Source: Bradyrhizobium liaoningense (lineage in GTDB: Bacteria; Pseudomonadota; Alphaproteobacteria; Rhizobiales; Xanthobacteraceae). Taken from it: a stretch of 64,000 nucleotides of DNA. Both the position numbers and the translations under genes were made by a program. The notes under the pieces are model-generated. The model saw nothing but the letters and a program-made list of their open reading frames with translations. It was not told the origin of the DNA and searched no databases. Location: positions 243,284-307,283 of the forward strand of contig NZ_JAFCJT010000006.1 of NCBI RefSeq assembly GCF_018130785.1, read 5' to 3'. Shown here in pieces: positions 8,900 to 18,228 of the stretch. Numbering within the stretch: position 1 is the first letter of the stretch; each line of letters begins with the position of its first letter.

Positions 8900-9115
8900 T
8901 CAGAGGTCGCGAGGCTTGAGGCGGAACGGCGTGTCCATGCCGTGCTTGGCGCGCCAGGCGGGGCCGGGACCACGCATGTAGTGCAGCTCGGGGCGGTAAG
9001 GGTTGAAAGCGGTGGCGAAGAAGCGCTTCCAGAAGCCCTTGATCTCCGTGACGAGTCCGGAAGCGCTGCCGGCTCGTGCCGGAACGGCGATGGAATTGGT
9101 CTCGATCAGAGCCAT
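8900..9115 (-). CDS. Small conserved-looking hypothetical protein (71 aa)
   Basis: I do not recognise this protein. The chosen start is ATG 9115, giving MALIETNSIAVPARAGSA and an aromatic, basic C-terminal half (GFWKRFFATAFNPYRPELHY). The longer in-frame extension to 9280 is Arg-rich and overlaps the ettA upstream region, so it was rejected. No membrane segment or signal peptide is visible. It is divergent from ettA. Confidence 0.55.
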   Translation of the reverse strand: MALIETNSIAVPARAGSASGLVTEIKGFWKRFFATAFNPYRPELHYMRGPGPAWRAKHGMDTPFRLKPRDL

Positions 9116-9351
9116 GATGCGGCCTCGCTGTTCTCCCCGCCGCTTCTGCCGCGGGTGGCGTCTTTTTCGGCGCCATGACGAGCTTTGGCCTGCTTTATTA
9201 AAAAAAGGTTTCAATTGTCCGGATCGGTGGCCGGATGGTGTCCGACCCGTATTCATCCGTGGTGAACGGAGGGAAAACATTGCCCTTTGGGGGCGGGATC
9301 GTTACATCGGCGGCAAGCAAATTTCCTCAAATCGAAGGTTTCACGGGACCG

Positions 9352-11001
<1,650 letters not shown>

Positions 11002-11008
11002 TCTGGGC

Positions 11009-12235
11009 ATGATGCGGCGGGCGCTCATAGCTGCGGTGGTCGCCATCACCTGTGGCCTGTCGCCCGTCCGCGCCGCCGACGCCGCCTTCACCCAGTTCAT
11101 CGCCTCGCTCTGGCCGGAGGCGCAGGCCGCCGGCGTGTCGCGCGCGACATTCGATGAACAGACGCGCGGGCTCGAGCCTGATTACAAGCTGCCCGACCTG
11201 ATCCTGCCCGGACGGCCCGCGACCGGCGCACCGTCGCAGGCCGAGTTCGTGCAGGTGCCTGCCGACTACGTCAAGGAAGCATCGATCGCGCGGCTTGCGG
11301 GCGAGGGGCAGCGGCTGCTGCAAAAATATCGTCCGGCGCTCAGCGAGATCGAAAAGAAATCCGGTGTGCCGGCGACGGTGATGCTCGCGATCTGGGGCCG
11401 CGAGACCGATTACGGCCGCTACACGCTGCCTTACGATCTCGTGCGCGTGCTGGCGACGCAGGCCTATGTCGGTCGGCGCAAGGACACCTATCGCAACGAG
11501 TTCATCCTCTCGCTGAAGATCCTCGGCGAGGGCGTGGTGACGCGCAAGGACATGCGCTCGTCCTGGGCCGGCGCCACCGGGCTCACGCAGTTCCTGCCGT
11601 CGGAATACTATAAGCACGGCGTCGACTTCGACGGTGACGGCCGCATCGACATCTGGCATTCGGTGCCGGATGCGCTGGCCTCGGCCGCGCAGCAGCTCGT
11701 CAACAAGGGCTGGGAGAGCGGCGTGCGCTGGGCCTACGAGGTGCAGGCGCCGGCCAAGGTCGATTGCACCAGCGGCGTGCCCGAGGTGACGAAGCCGATC
11801 GGCCAGTGGTTGCGCGAAGGTTTTGCGCCGGTGCGCGGCGAGAAGCTGAGCGCCGCCGAGCAGGCGCAGCCCGCCTCGTTGCTGCAGCCGGAAGGCATTT
11901 ACGGCCCGTCGTTCCTGACGACGAAGAACTACTTCGTCATCAAGGAGTACAATTTCTCGGATCTCTACGTGCTGTTCGTCGGCCATCTCGGCGACCGCAT
12001 GACGAGCCCGCAGCCGTTCGCAACACCATGGGCGGCGTCGAAGCAGCTGCGCACCAGGGACGTCGAGACCATGCAGCGCGGGCTCACCCGCGTTGGGCTC
12101 TACAAGGACAAGATCGACGGCAAGGCCGGCATGCAGACGCGCGCTGCGCTCGGCGCCTACCAGAAGTCGGCAGGCCTCAAGGTCGATTGCTGGCCGAGCG
12201 AAGAGGTGCTGCGCTCGATCCAGGCGGCGCGGTAG
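11009..12235 (+). CDS. Lytic murein transglycosylase (MltB type) with C-terminal peptidoglycan-binding domain
   Basis: This is a 408-residue exported protein. Residues 1-22 form a signal peptide (ending VRAADA) without a lipobox. The MltB-like catalytic domain holds the catalytic Glu in AIWGRETDYGRY and the motif GATGLTQFLPSEYYKH, followed by DFDGDGRIDIW. The last 65 residues form a peptidoglycan_binding_1 domain (MQRGLTRVGLYKDKIDGKAG). It cleaves the MurNAc-GlcNAc bond to give 1,6-anhydro products in the periplasm. It starts 7 bp after ettA and is probably cotranscribed with it. A hairpin follows. Confidence 0.92.
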   Translation: MMRRALIAAVVAITCGLSPVRAADAAFTQFIASLWPEAQAAGVSRATFDEQTRGLEPDYKLPDLILPGRPATGAPSQAEFVQVPADYVKEASIARLAGEGQRLLQKYRPALSEIEKKSGVPATVMLAIWGRETDYGRYTLPYDLVRVLATQAYVGRRKDTYRNEFILSLKILGEGVVTRKDMRSSWAGATGLTQFLPSEYYKHGVDFDGDGRIDIWHSVPDALASAAQQLVNKGWESGVRWAYEVQAPAKVDCTSGVPEVTKPIGQWLREGFAPVRGEKLSAAEQAQPASLLQPEGIYGPSFLTTKNYFVIKEYNFSDLYVLFVGHLGDRMTSPQPFATPWAASKQLRTRDVETMQRGLTRVGLYKDKIDGKAGMQTRAALGAYQKSAGLKVDCWPSEEVLRSIQAAR

Positions 12236-12260
12236 CGGGCTCAGCTCTTCGCCAAAGAAA

Positions 12261-12289
12261 AAGCCCGGCCGAGGTGCTCGGCCGGGCTT
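12261..12289. terminator. Bidirectional hairpin terminator
   Basis: The perfect 13-bp stem AAGCCCGGCCGAG / CTCGGCCGGGCTT with a 3-base loop lies between two convergent genes. The A-rich stretch before it (AAAGAAA) becomes a T-rich tail on the minus strand, so it best serves the minus-strand gene 12335-12616 and may also end the plus-strand gene. Confidence 0.8.
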
Positions 12290-12334
12290 CGATCGCGGCG
12301 CGGATGCGCCATGCGATCAGATCTTGCGATCAGA

Positions 12335-12616
12335 TCAGTAGCAAACGCGAACCGGGCGGACGACCCAGCCGTAACCGTCCCAATAGCGCTGGCGCTGCCA
12401 GTAGCAGGGCGCGGGCGGCGGGGGCTCGGCCACGTAGACCGGTCCGCCATAGGCGGGACGGCTCGACGCGATGGCGCCGCCGACGATGGCGCCGCCGATC
12501 AGGCCGGCTGCAATGCCGGCGCCGACGCCGTCATGGGCCTTCGCGGACGGAGCGGCGGTCACCAGCGAACCGGCGATCATCGCAACCGTGAGGGCGGCAA
12601 CAAAAGTCTTCTTCAT
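12335..12616 (-). CDS. Secreted glycine-zipper small protein with C-terminal WQRQRYWDGY motif, copy A
   Basis: This 93-residue protein has a signal peptide (MKKTFVAALTVAMIAGSLVTA), a glycine-zipper segment (GVGAGIAAGLIGGAIVGGAIA), a Pro-rich linker and a C-terminal block CYWQRQRYWDGYGW..RPVRVCY bounded by two Cys. The function is unknown. The next gene upstream on the same strand encodes a paralogue with the same layout, about 210 bp away. The C-terminal Cys pair could form a disulfide in the periplasm (inference). ATG 12616 is supported by upstream GGAGAG. Confidence 0.8.
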   Translation of the reverse strand: MKKTFVAALTVAMIAGSLVTAAPSAKAHDGVGAGIAAGLIGGAIVGGAIASSRPAYGGPVYVAEPPPPAPCYWQRQRYWDGYGWVVRPVRVCY

Positions 12617-12827
12617 GCTCTTGGCTCTCCTGGGAGATGGACGTCCCTTGTTAGGAGCATCCGGGTTTCAAAGGTTCACGCACACTCTGATGAAATCGAC
12701 CATGCAGCTAGGAAGCGCGCAATTGGTCAATCCACGGTAAACGCACACGGAGCTGTGACGAGAAAAAGCGGTCTTTTTCGGGCCCGGAGATGAACGGCGC
12801 ATCCGTCGTGAACCGGTTCAATGCGCC

Positions 12828-13154
12828 TCAGCCACAGACTCTGACGCGGCGGGTGCGCCAGGCGTAGCCATCCCAGAAGCGCTGCCTCTGCCAAACGCAG
12901 CCGTCACCGTAATAGTCGTCGGCGACATAGCCGGGACCCGGCGCGTAGTAGCGGGGCGGATAATAGCCGGGGCCGTACGAGTAGCCCGGACCAGGTCCGT
13001 AGTAATACGGAGAGGCCAGCGCGCCACCAACAATGGCGCCGCCGATGATCCCGGCGGCCACGCCGGCGGCGACACCGCGCTGAGCGTGGGCCGGTGTCCC
13101 GGCAATGAGGGCCAGGGTGGCGACGGCGGCGACCGTCAGGAGCGACTTCTTCAT
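12828..13154 (-). CDS. Secreted glycine-zipper small protein with C-terminal WQRQRFWDGY motif, copy B
   Basis: This 108-residue paralogue of the protein at 12335-12616 has a signal peptide MKKSLLTVAAVATLALIAG ending AHAQ and a zipper GVAAGVAAGIIGGAIVGGAL. A Gly/Pro/Tyr-rich linker (YYYGPGPGYSYGPGYYPP) precedes the C-terminal block VWQRQRFWDGYAW ending VRVCG, again bracketed by Cys. Function unknown. ATG 13154 was chosen because it begins the signal peptide; the longer frame to 13238 was rejected. Confidence 0.8.
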   Translation of the reverse strand: MKKSLLTVAAVATLALIAGTPAHAQRGVAAGVAAGIIGGAIVGGALASPYYYGPGPGYSYGPGYYPPRYYAPGPGYVADDYYGDGCVWQRQRFWDGYAWRTRRVRVCG

Positions 13155-13288
13155 TGGCTTGACCTTTCGCATAAACACGCGGGAACTCTTTGGGGCTAAA
13201 GTTCCATACTTCGTTTGAATGATCAATGAACGGCACATTTGCGGGCAGCGACCAATTAATGGATCGCAGGTCCGTGAGGGAGACGACG

Positions 13289-13588
13289 ATGGGCAAGGCG
13301 ATGATGAATACTTTGATCGCTGCCGGGGTCGTTTTCGCGATTGGCTATGGCTGGTTCACCCATCTCCAGAGCCGGGGCCGGCGGCGCTCCCGCGCTGGTG
13401 CCGGCAGTGATGGCGGGAGTGGTGGCGACGGCTATTCAGGGACCAGCGATGGCTTCTCGCTGGGGAGCTGGTTTTCCAGCGACAGCTCGGGGAGCTCGAG
13501 CGACAGCTGTTCCAGCAGCGATAGCGGTAGCAGTGGCGGAGATTGCGGAGGTGGCGGCGATGGTGGTGGAGGCGGTGGCGGTGACTAG
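13289..13588 (+). CDS. Single-pass protein with Ser/Gly/Asp-rich low-complexity tail
   Basis: This 99-residue protein begins MGKAMMNTLIAAGVVFAIG, one hydrophobic segment, followed by a basic patch (HLQSRGRRRSRAG) and then a tail made almost only of Ser, Gly and Asp with two Cys, ending in a Gly run. I do not recognise it. ATG 13289 follows GTGAGGGAGA, a good ribosome site. A membrane-anchored disordered protein is the simplest reading. Confidence 0.6.
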   Translation: MGKAMMNTLIAAGVVFAIGYGWFTHLQSRGRRRSRAGAGSDGGSGGDGYSGTSDGFSLGSWFSSDSSGSSSDSCSSSDSGSSGGDCGGGGDGGGGGGGD

Positions 13589-13623
13589 GTCCGCCAAAAT
13601 CTTGATCCAGCACAACACCCTAT

Positions 13624-13640
13624 TTTAGAGCCGTTCTAGG
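13624..13640. promoter_or_regulatory. Probable Irr-binding iron control element upstream of bfd
   Basis: TTTAGAG-CCG-TTCTAGG is an imperfect version of the palindrome TTTAGAA-N3-TTCTAAA seen perfectly upstream of bfr. In Bradyrhizobium, Irr binds such elements and represses iron-storage genes when iron is scarce. It lies 110 bp before the bfd start. Confidence 0.65.
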
Positions 13641-13749
13641 CTGTATCCGGGCCAGTTTGGAATAGCTTCAAATACCGCTTTTTCCCTTTGCATCCGGACG
13701 GCCCCTTAAATATCGATGATGGCGCATCACCGAAGGGCCTGCCGCTTCC

Positions 13750-14022
13750 ATGATCGTTTGTTCCTGTAACGTGCTGAGCGATGACGATATCCGCGCCGCC
13801 GTCGCCGAATCCGACGACGCCGTACGTCATGCCAAGCAGGTGTATGGATGCCTCGGCTGTAGCGCGGAATGCGGCCGCTGCGCCCGCACCATCAAGACCA
13901 TCATCGACGAAGCGCTTGGTCCCTGTGCCAAGTCCTGCTGCTCGGGCTGCCCGCACAGCCACACCGTGGCCGCCAATGACGAGACGGCCGCGCTCGCCCA
14001 GTTCGCCCTCGCGGCCTGCTGA
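13750..14022 (+). CDS. bfd: Bacterioferritin-associated ferredoxin
   Basis: This 90-residue protein has the [2Fe-2S] cysteines of Bfd: CSC at residues 4-6 and CGRC at 41-44. An extra CLGC (34-37) and a Cys-rich C-terminus (CAKSCCSGC) are present. Bfd donates electrons to bacterioferritin to release stored iron as Fe(II). The gene stands 132 bp before bfr, and both have an Irr-type element, so storage and release proteins are likely co-regulated by iron. Length is slightly above the E. coli Bfd (64 residues) because of the C-terminal tail. Confidence 0.93.
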   Translation: MIVCSCNVLSDDDIRAAVAESDDAVRHAKQVYGCLGCSAECGRCARTIKTIIDEALGPCAKSCCSGCPHSHTVAANDETAALAQFALAAC

Positions 14023-14095
14023 AATCTTCCGCAATTTCGGCTGAGCTTTTCCCCGGCTGCGTCCCCGTAGCCGGTTGCCCTCGTCTTTAAACTGA

Positions 14096-14112
14096 TTTAG
14101 AAGCGTTCTAAA
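14096..14112. promoter_or_regulatory. Iron control element (Irr box) upstream of bfr
   Basis: TTTAGAA-GCG-TTCTAAA is a perfect 7-bp inverted repeat with a 3-base spacer, 42 bp before the bfr start. It matches the rhizobial Irr-binding element. Repression by Irr at low iron is the expected effect. Confidence 0.85.
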
Positions 14113-14154
14113 GTCGGTTAGGGCCGATTTGGACTGCAAGAGCTGGAGTGAACC

Positions 14155-14643
14155 ATGCAGGGCGACGCAAAAGTCATCGACTATCTCAACAAGTCACTGC
14201 GTCACGAGCTGACTGCGATCAACCAGTACTGGCTGCACTATCGTTTCCTCGACAATTGGGGCTTGCTGGACATGGCCAAGGTCTGGCGCAAGGAGTCCAT
14301 CGAGGAGATGGAGCACGCCGACAAGCTCACCGCGCGCATCCTCTTCCTCGACGGTTTCCCGAACATGCAGGTGCTTGATCCCCTGCGTATCGGCCAGAAC
14401 GTCAAGGAGATCATCGAATGCGATCTCGCCGCCGAGATGAGCGCGCGGGCGCTCTACCAGGAAGCGGCGACCTACTGCCACGGCGTCAAGGATTACGTCA
14501 CGCGTGACCTGTTCGAGAAGCTGATGAGCGACGAGGAACACCACATCGACTTCCTCGAAACCCAGCTCGATCTGATCGGCCGCATCGGCCTTGAGCTCTA
14601 CACCCAGAAGCACGTCGGCGGGCTCGAGGGCGAGGGGCATTAG
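14155..14643 (+). CDS. bfr: Bacterioferritin
   Basis: This 162-residue protein matches bacterioferritin in length. The ferroxidase ligands are at the expected places (E18, E51, H54, and the EEHH pair near 127-130), and the haem ligand M52 sits in EEMEHADK. Twenty-four subunits form a shell that oxidises Fe(II) and stores it as a mineral, with haem at subunit interfaces. It lies downstream of bfd and behind a perfect iron control element. Confidence 0.96.
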   Translation: MQGDAKVIDYLNKSLRHELTAINQYWLHYRFLDNWGLLDMAKVWRKESIEEMEHADKLTARILFLDGFPNMQVLDPLRIGQNVKEIIECDLAAEMSARALYQEAATYCHGVKDYVTRDLFEKLMSDEEHHIDFLETQLDLIGRIGLELYTQKHVGGLEGEGH

Positions 14644-14667
14644 GCTTCGGCTTTAGCCGCAAACTCC

Positions 14668-14807
14668 CATGTCGTCCCCGCGAAGGCGGGGACCCATACC
14701 GCGGAATCTGCGATCGTTGCCGGTAGCAGTACCGAACGACGAGTCTTCGCCAAACCAGTTCCTGTGGTTATGAGTCCGGATCTGCGCTTCGCTTGCCCGG
14801 GACGACA
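14668..14807. repeat. Composite palindromic intergenic repeat
   Basis: The block begins GTCGTCCCCGCGAAGGCGGGGACCC and ends CGCTTGCCCGGGACGACAC. Outer arms (TCGTCCC / GGGACGA) and an inner hairpin (CCCCGC...GCGGGG) are visible. It lies between the convergent bfr and flavoprotein genes and holds no gene. Confidence 0.65.
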
Positions 14808-14826
14808 CCGTGATTGTTGCGCGAGC

Positions 14827-15453
14827 TTACAATTGCGTCTTGTAACGCTCTTCCACGATCTCCTGGCTCTCGGGCTCGCCCAGACCGGTCTGGGCGTGGA
14901 TGACCTCGCCGATGCTGGGCATCACCGAGCGCTGCACCTTCTCAGGTGACCACAGCTTCGAGCGCATCAGCGCCTTGCCGCAGTGGAAATAGACTTCGCT
15001 CACCGCGACGTTCAGCACCGCGCGCGGAGGCTTGCCGAATTCCACCATCGACGCGAGCAGGTCCGGATCGGCCGATAGCGTGCCGCGTCCGCCGACGCGC
15101 AGCGTCTCGTCGATGCCGGGGACGAAGAACAACAGGTGCACGAAGCCCGAGCCTTCGACGACGTTGCGAAAACTGTCGATCCGGTTGTTGCCGGCACGGT
15201 CGGGCATCAGCAACTGGTTGGGGCCGGCGACATGGACGAAGCCCACCCCGCCGCCGCGCGGCGATGCATCGACGCTGCCGTCGACGCCTGACGTTGCAAG
15301 CACGCAGAACGGCGACATCTCGATGAATTTCTTCGCATGCGCATCGATCGCGGGACGCGCCTTTGCGATCACGCGTGGGCTCGGCCTGGCATAGATGGCC
15401 GCGAGGTCTTCGGCGCAAAGCTCGGTCACGAAGGTCTCCCTGATTGAGGCCAC
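14827..15453 (-). CDS. PPOX-class flavoprotein (pyridoxamine 5'-phosphate oxidase-like, MSMEG_1061 type)
   Basis: This 208-residue protein shows FIEMSPFCVLATSGVDG, then VDASPRGGGVGFVHV, LLMPDRAGNNRIDSFRNV and PGIDETLRVGGRG. This order is typical of the MSMEG_1061-type split-barrel flavoproteins, which bind FMN (or F420 in actinobacteria) and reduce unknown substrates. I chose GTG 15453, which follows GGAGA at good spacing. The longer frame to 15684 runs antisense into the protease gene and looks non-coding. Cytosolic; substrate unknown. Confidence 0.8.
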   Translation of the reverse strand: MASIRETFVTELCAEDLAAIYARPSPRVIAKARPAIDAHAKKFIEMSPFCVLATSGVDGSVDASPRGGGVGFVHVAGPNQLLMPDRAGNNRIDSFRNVVEGSGFVHLLFFVPGIDETLRVGGRGTLSADPDLLASMVEFGKPPRAVLNVAVSEVYFHCGKALMRSKLWSPEKVQRSVMPSIGEVIHAQTGLGEPESQEIVEERYKTQL

Positions 15454-15631
15454 AGGATAGCATTCTCCGGCTCGACCGCTATCCCCGAAATAGCATGTGC
15501 GGCCTGGCGTAGCCATGGCATGGCGCAGCGATCGGGAGCAGGCGCGATCGACAGGGGGCAGGTGGCGTAGATCTGAAAGTTCGCTTATAACGGGTGTCGT
15601 ATTTTGATGCTTTTCAACGAAGGAATTTGTC

Positions 15632-17056
15632 ATGGCCTCAACCCAGGCAATGCGGATCGCGGGCGATCGGCCGCGCCGTCGCAAGCATGTCCCGGGACAA
15701 TTGATCGTTCGGTTGAAGCCGGCCGCAGCCCGGCAGATCGCGGCGACCTCGCTTCAGGCGACGACGTCCCGCGCGCTGATGGCTGCGATGCCCGATGAAG
15801 TCAGGGGGCCGATCGATTTCCTGCGCGACAATCTCGGGCTTCAGTCGATGAAGCCGCTGTTCGTGGTCGACGGCGGTGAGACACCCGCGCAGCCCCAGGC
15901 GATGGCCTTGGCCGCGGTTCATCGCTCGATCGCACGCTCCGCGACGGCGCCGCCGCGGGAGGCGTTGGCCGGATTTCAGATCGTGCAGGTGAAGGACACG
16001 AAGGTCGACGCAGGGGTCCTGAAGCGCCTGCGTGCCTCCAAGGCGGTGGATCTGGTCGAGCCCGTTCCCAACCGGTGGCTCAGTGCCGCCGCCGATCCCA
16101 TGAAGATCAGGCAGTGGGGGCTTCGCGCCGTCAGATGGTTCGATAGATCGCGGCCAGGTGCGGGGCGGGTTCATGTCGCCGTGCTCGATAGCGGTGTCGA
16201 CGCCTGGCATCCCGATCTCGCAGACGCCATCGAGGACTATCGGCACGACGGCAACGGAGAGCGTGATTTTCTCGGCCATGGCACACATGTCAGCGGCACG
16301 ATCGCGGCCGTGGTCAATAATTCGGCCGGCATCGCCGGCGTGACCAATTGCCGGCTGCACTGCTGGAAGGTGTTCGACGATCCCAAGCGCGCAGGCGATG
16401 ACGAGAACTTCAACTTCGAATTCTACAGCAAGGCGCTCGCGGCCGCGCTCGATTCCAACATCAAGGTCATCAACCTCAGCATTGGCGGGGAGGATCATTC
16501 GAAGGCGGAAGCGACGATCTTCGCCGAACTGATCGATGCCGGTGTCGTCATCTCGACCGCGATGGGTAACGAGTTCGAGGACGGCAATCCGAAGGAGTAT
16601 CCGGCGGGCTACCCGGACACCATCGGAGTTGGCGCCGTCGACGAGTCTCATCGGCGCGCCTCGTTCTCCAATACGGGGAAGCACATCAAGCTGGTCGCGC
16701 CGGGCGTCAACATCCTGTCGACGGTGCCCCGGGTGAAGGCAAGCTTCGCCGACCATACGAGCTACGATTCCTGGCCCGGGACGTCGATGGCAACACCTCA
16801 TGTGACGGGCGCCGCTGCACTCGTCTACATCAACAAGCCGAAATCCAGGGCGGCCGGGCTTGCGGTCGCCAAGCGCCTGATCGCGACGGCGACGAAATTG
16901 CCGGCGATGCGGGGAAGGGCTTTCACGCCGGAATACGGCGCCGGCCTGCTGGATGTTGCCGCTGCGCTCGGCCGCGTGAAAGCGGCAAGGAAATCGCGCA
17001 GGAAAGCTGCCAGGAAAACTGCAAAGGCAAAGCCCGCGAGAAAGGGACGAAAATAG
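15632..17056 (+). CDS. Subtilisin-like serine protease (S8) with basic C-terminal tail
   Basis: This 474-residue protein has a prodomain-like N-terminal part (to about 150, ending VDLVEPVPNRW). The S8 catalytic domain has Asp186 (VAVLDSGVD), His216 (GHGTHVSG), oxyanion Asn313 (AMGNEF) and Ser385 (GTSMATPH). The last 25 residues contain 14 Lys/Arg in a histone-H1-like pattern. No signal peptide is visible: the N-terminus is charged (GDRPRRRKH), so export is doubtful and a cytosolic or nucleoid role is possible (inference). A small propeptide-like gene follows 45 bp downstream. Confidence 0.93.
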   Translation: MASTQAMRIAGDRPRRRKHVPGQLIVRLKPAAARQIAATSLQATTSRALMAAMPDEVRGPIDFLRDNLGLQSMKPLFVVDGGETPAQPQAMALAAVHRSIARSATAPPREALAGFQIVQVKDTKVDAGVLKRLRASKAVDLVEPVPNRWLSAAADPMKIRQWGLRAVRWFDRSRPGAGRVHVAVLDSGVDAWHPDLADAIEDYRHDGNGERDFLGHGTHVSGTIAAVVNNSAGIAGVTNCRLHCWKVFDDPKRAGDDENFNFEFYSKALAAALDSNIKVINLSIGGEDHSKAEATIFAELIDAGVVISTAMGNEFEDGNPKEYPAGYPDTIGVGAVDESHRRASFSNTGKHIKLVAPGVNILSTVPRVKASFADHTSYDSWPGTSMATPHVTGAAALVYINKPKSRAAGLAVAKRLIATATKLPAMRGRAFTPEYGAGLLDVAAALGRVKAARKSRRKAARKTAKAKPARKGRK

Positions 17057-17101
17057 CTTCTGCAACCTTGATCGGGCGCCGCGAAGGGCTAGCTTCCCAG
17101 C

Positions 17102-17344
17102 ATGTCCGTGCAGTTCAAATTCCACGATCATGTCGATCAGCGCCGGCGGCGCAAGATCATCAAGACGCTCGGCGATGCCGGCTATGCCGCGGAAAGCCTG
17201 TTTCCGGGACAGAAGCGGCAGACCCTCGCCGCGATCTTCACCGTCGCTGCGGCCGACGCCAAATCGGTTCGCGCCGCGCTCGACGATTTCGGCGATGATA
17301 TCGAATATGTCGAGGCCTCGCCCAAGCGGGACCTCAAGACCTGA
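17102..17344 (+). CDS. Small protein resembling a subtilase propeptide/inhibitor (I9-like), tentative
   Basis: This 80-residue protein begins MSVQFKFHDHVDQRRRRK and ends FGDDIEYVEASPKRDLKT. The predicted strand-helix-strand order and the C-terminal I.YVE.SP pattern recall I9 propeptides, which end in a VEYVE-type strand that enters the protease active site. It follows the S8 protease by 45 bp on the same strand. Standalone I9-type proteins are known to inhibit or help fold subtilases. The similarity is by eye and weak, so treat the role as a hypothesis. Confidence 0.6.
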   Translation: MSVQFKFHDHVDQRRRRKIIKTLGDAGYAAESLFPGQKRQTLAAIFTVAAADAKSVRAALDDFGDDIEYVEASPKRDLKT

Positions 17345-17349
17345 GCGAG

Positions 17350-17703
17350 CTACACCGCGTCCGCCGGCACGAAGCAACTGATGATAATCGCGCCGCGATG
17401 GTGGACGTACCACACCACGGCCTGGCCGACCGGATTGCCGCGATCGCGGATGATGGCGCGCTCGGGAATCTCTATCCACTGTCCCTCGATCGGCACCCAG
17501 TAGGCGCCGTTGCGCACGTCGTAGTCGGTACGATGGCCGTCGGAAACGTCGCAGCAGGGCACGCCATTCGGCGCGATCACGCTCTTGAACCAGGCGCGGA
17601 TGTCGGGCGGAACGTGGTCATATTGGCCGTTATCGAACGCGAACGCCGCACTCGTCAGTGCCGTCGTCGCGGCCAGCCAAACGCACAGCGCAAGCCTGTG
17701 CAT
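17350..17703 (-). CDS. Secreted hypothetical protein with NGVPCCDVSDG motif
   Basis: This 117-residue protein has a signal peptide (MHRLALCVWLAATTALTSA, cut near AFA). Distinct motifs are NGVPCCDVSDGHRTDYDVR, YWVPIEGQWIEIPERAII, and a C-terminal VVWYVHHRGAIIISCF. Three Cys remain after cleavage. I do not recognise a named family. It is probably periplasmic. It converges on the propeptide-like gene with a 5-bp gap. Confidence 0.75.
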   Translation of the reverse strand: MHRLALCVWLAATTALTSAAFAFDNGQYDHVPPDIRAWFKSVIAPNGVPCCDVSDGHRTDYDVRNGAYWVPIEGQWIEIPERAIIRDRGNPVGQAVVWYVHHRGAIIISCFVPADAV

Positions 17704-17868
17704 GCGATCCTCCGTCGCGTCTCGATTCGTATCGTTGATGCGATTAAGCCCGAGCTGTCAGCGCATTGCATGCTCAAATAATATGCGGCGCCGGGCGCTG
17801 CATATGATGCGTTGCGGTATGAGCGGCCAGCCAGGCGCACGGCGCGAACCTGCGCGGACGATCTTTTC

Positions 17869-18210
17869 CTATCGCGTCTCGAGCGATGCAAGCAGCGATT
17901 TCGGCGCGACATTGCGCCATGCCATCCCGAGTGCGCTCCGCAACGCGACCTGATCGATCCTCGCCAGCTTCACATTCGTGCTGCCGCTCCTGCCCCAGGC
18001 GCCGGGGACCGGACGAAACATCTCCGGTTCCGCGTCGACGAGCACGGCCTGCTGGTCGGGAGTGAGCTTCACCATGCCCCAGTTTTCGTCGGGATAGCCC
18101 AGCGTCGCGAACACGCGCTTGCCGACGCGAAAGTCGGCATGGCCGTGATGTGCGCCCTCGATGACGCCGGGAAGCGCCAGCGCAGCCTTGCGAAAGCGAG
18201 CATTCGACAT
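17869..18210 (-). CDS. MmcQ/YjbR family protein
   Basis: This 113-residue protein has the small MmcQ/YjbR fold pattern: FRKAALALPGVIEGAHHGHADFRV at the start, then KRVFATLGYPDENWGMVKL and a C-terminal LRSALGMAWRNVAPKSL. The family adopts a CyaY-like fold; DNA binding has been proposed but the role is not settled. It lies 18 bp after the hydrolase gene on the same strand, suggesting one transcript. Confidence 0.85.
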   Translation of the reverse strand: MSNARFRKAALALPGVIEGAHHGHADFRVGKRVFATLGYPDENWGMVKLTPDQQAVLVDAEPEMFRPVPGAWGRSGSTNVKLARIDQVALRSALGMAWRNVAPKSLLASLETR

Positions 18211-18228
18211 GCTGTCTTGCTGCTTGGC

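Noticed and set aside
14827..15684. Longer start for the PPOX flavoprotein
   Set aside because: The extra 77 codons run antisense into the upstream end of the protease gene and do not resemble the family. GTG 15453 with GGAGA is a better start.
15638..17479. Minus-strand open frame of 613 codons opposite the S8 protease
   Set aside because: It shadows the protease and the propeptide-like gene; composition is Arg-rich and low in motif content.
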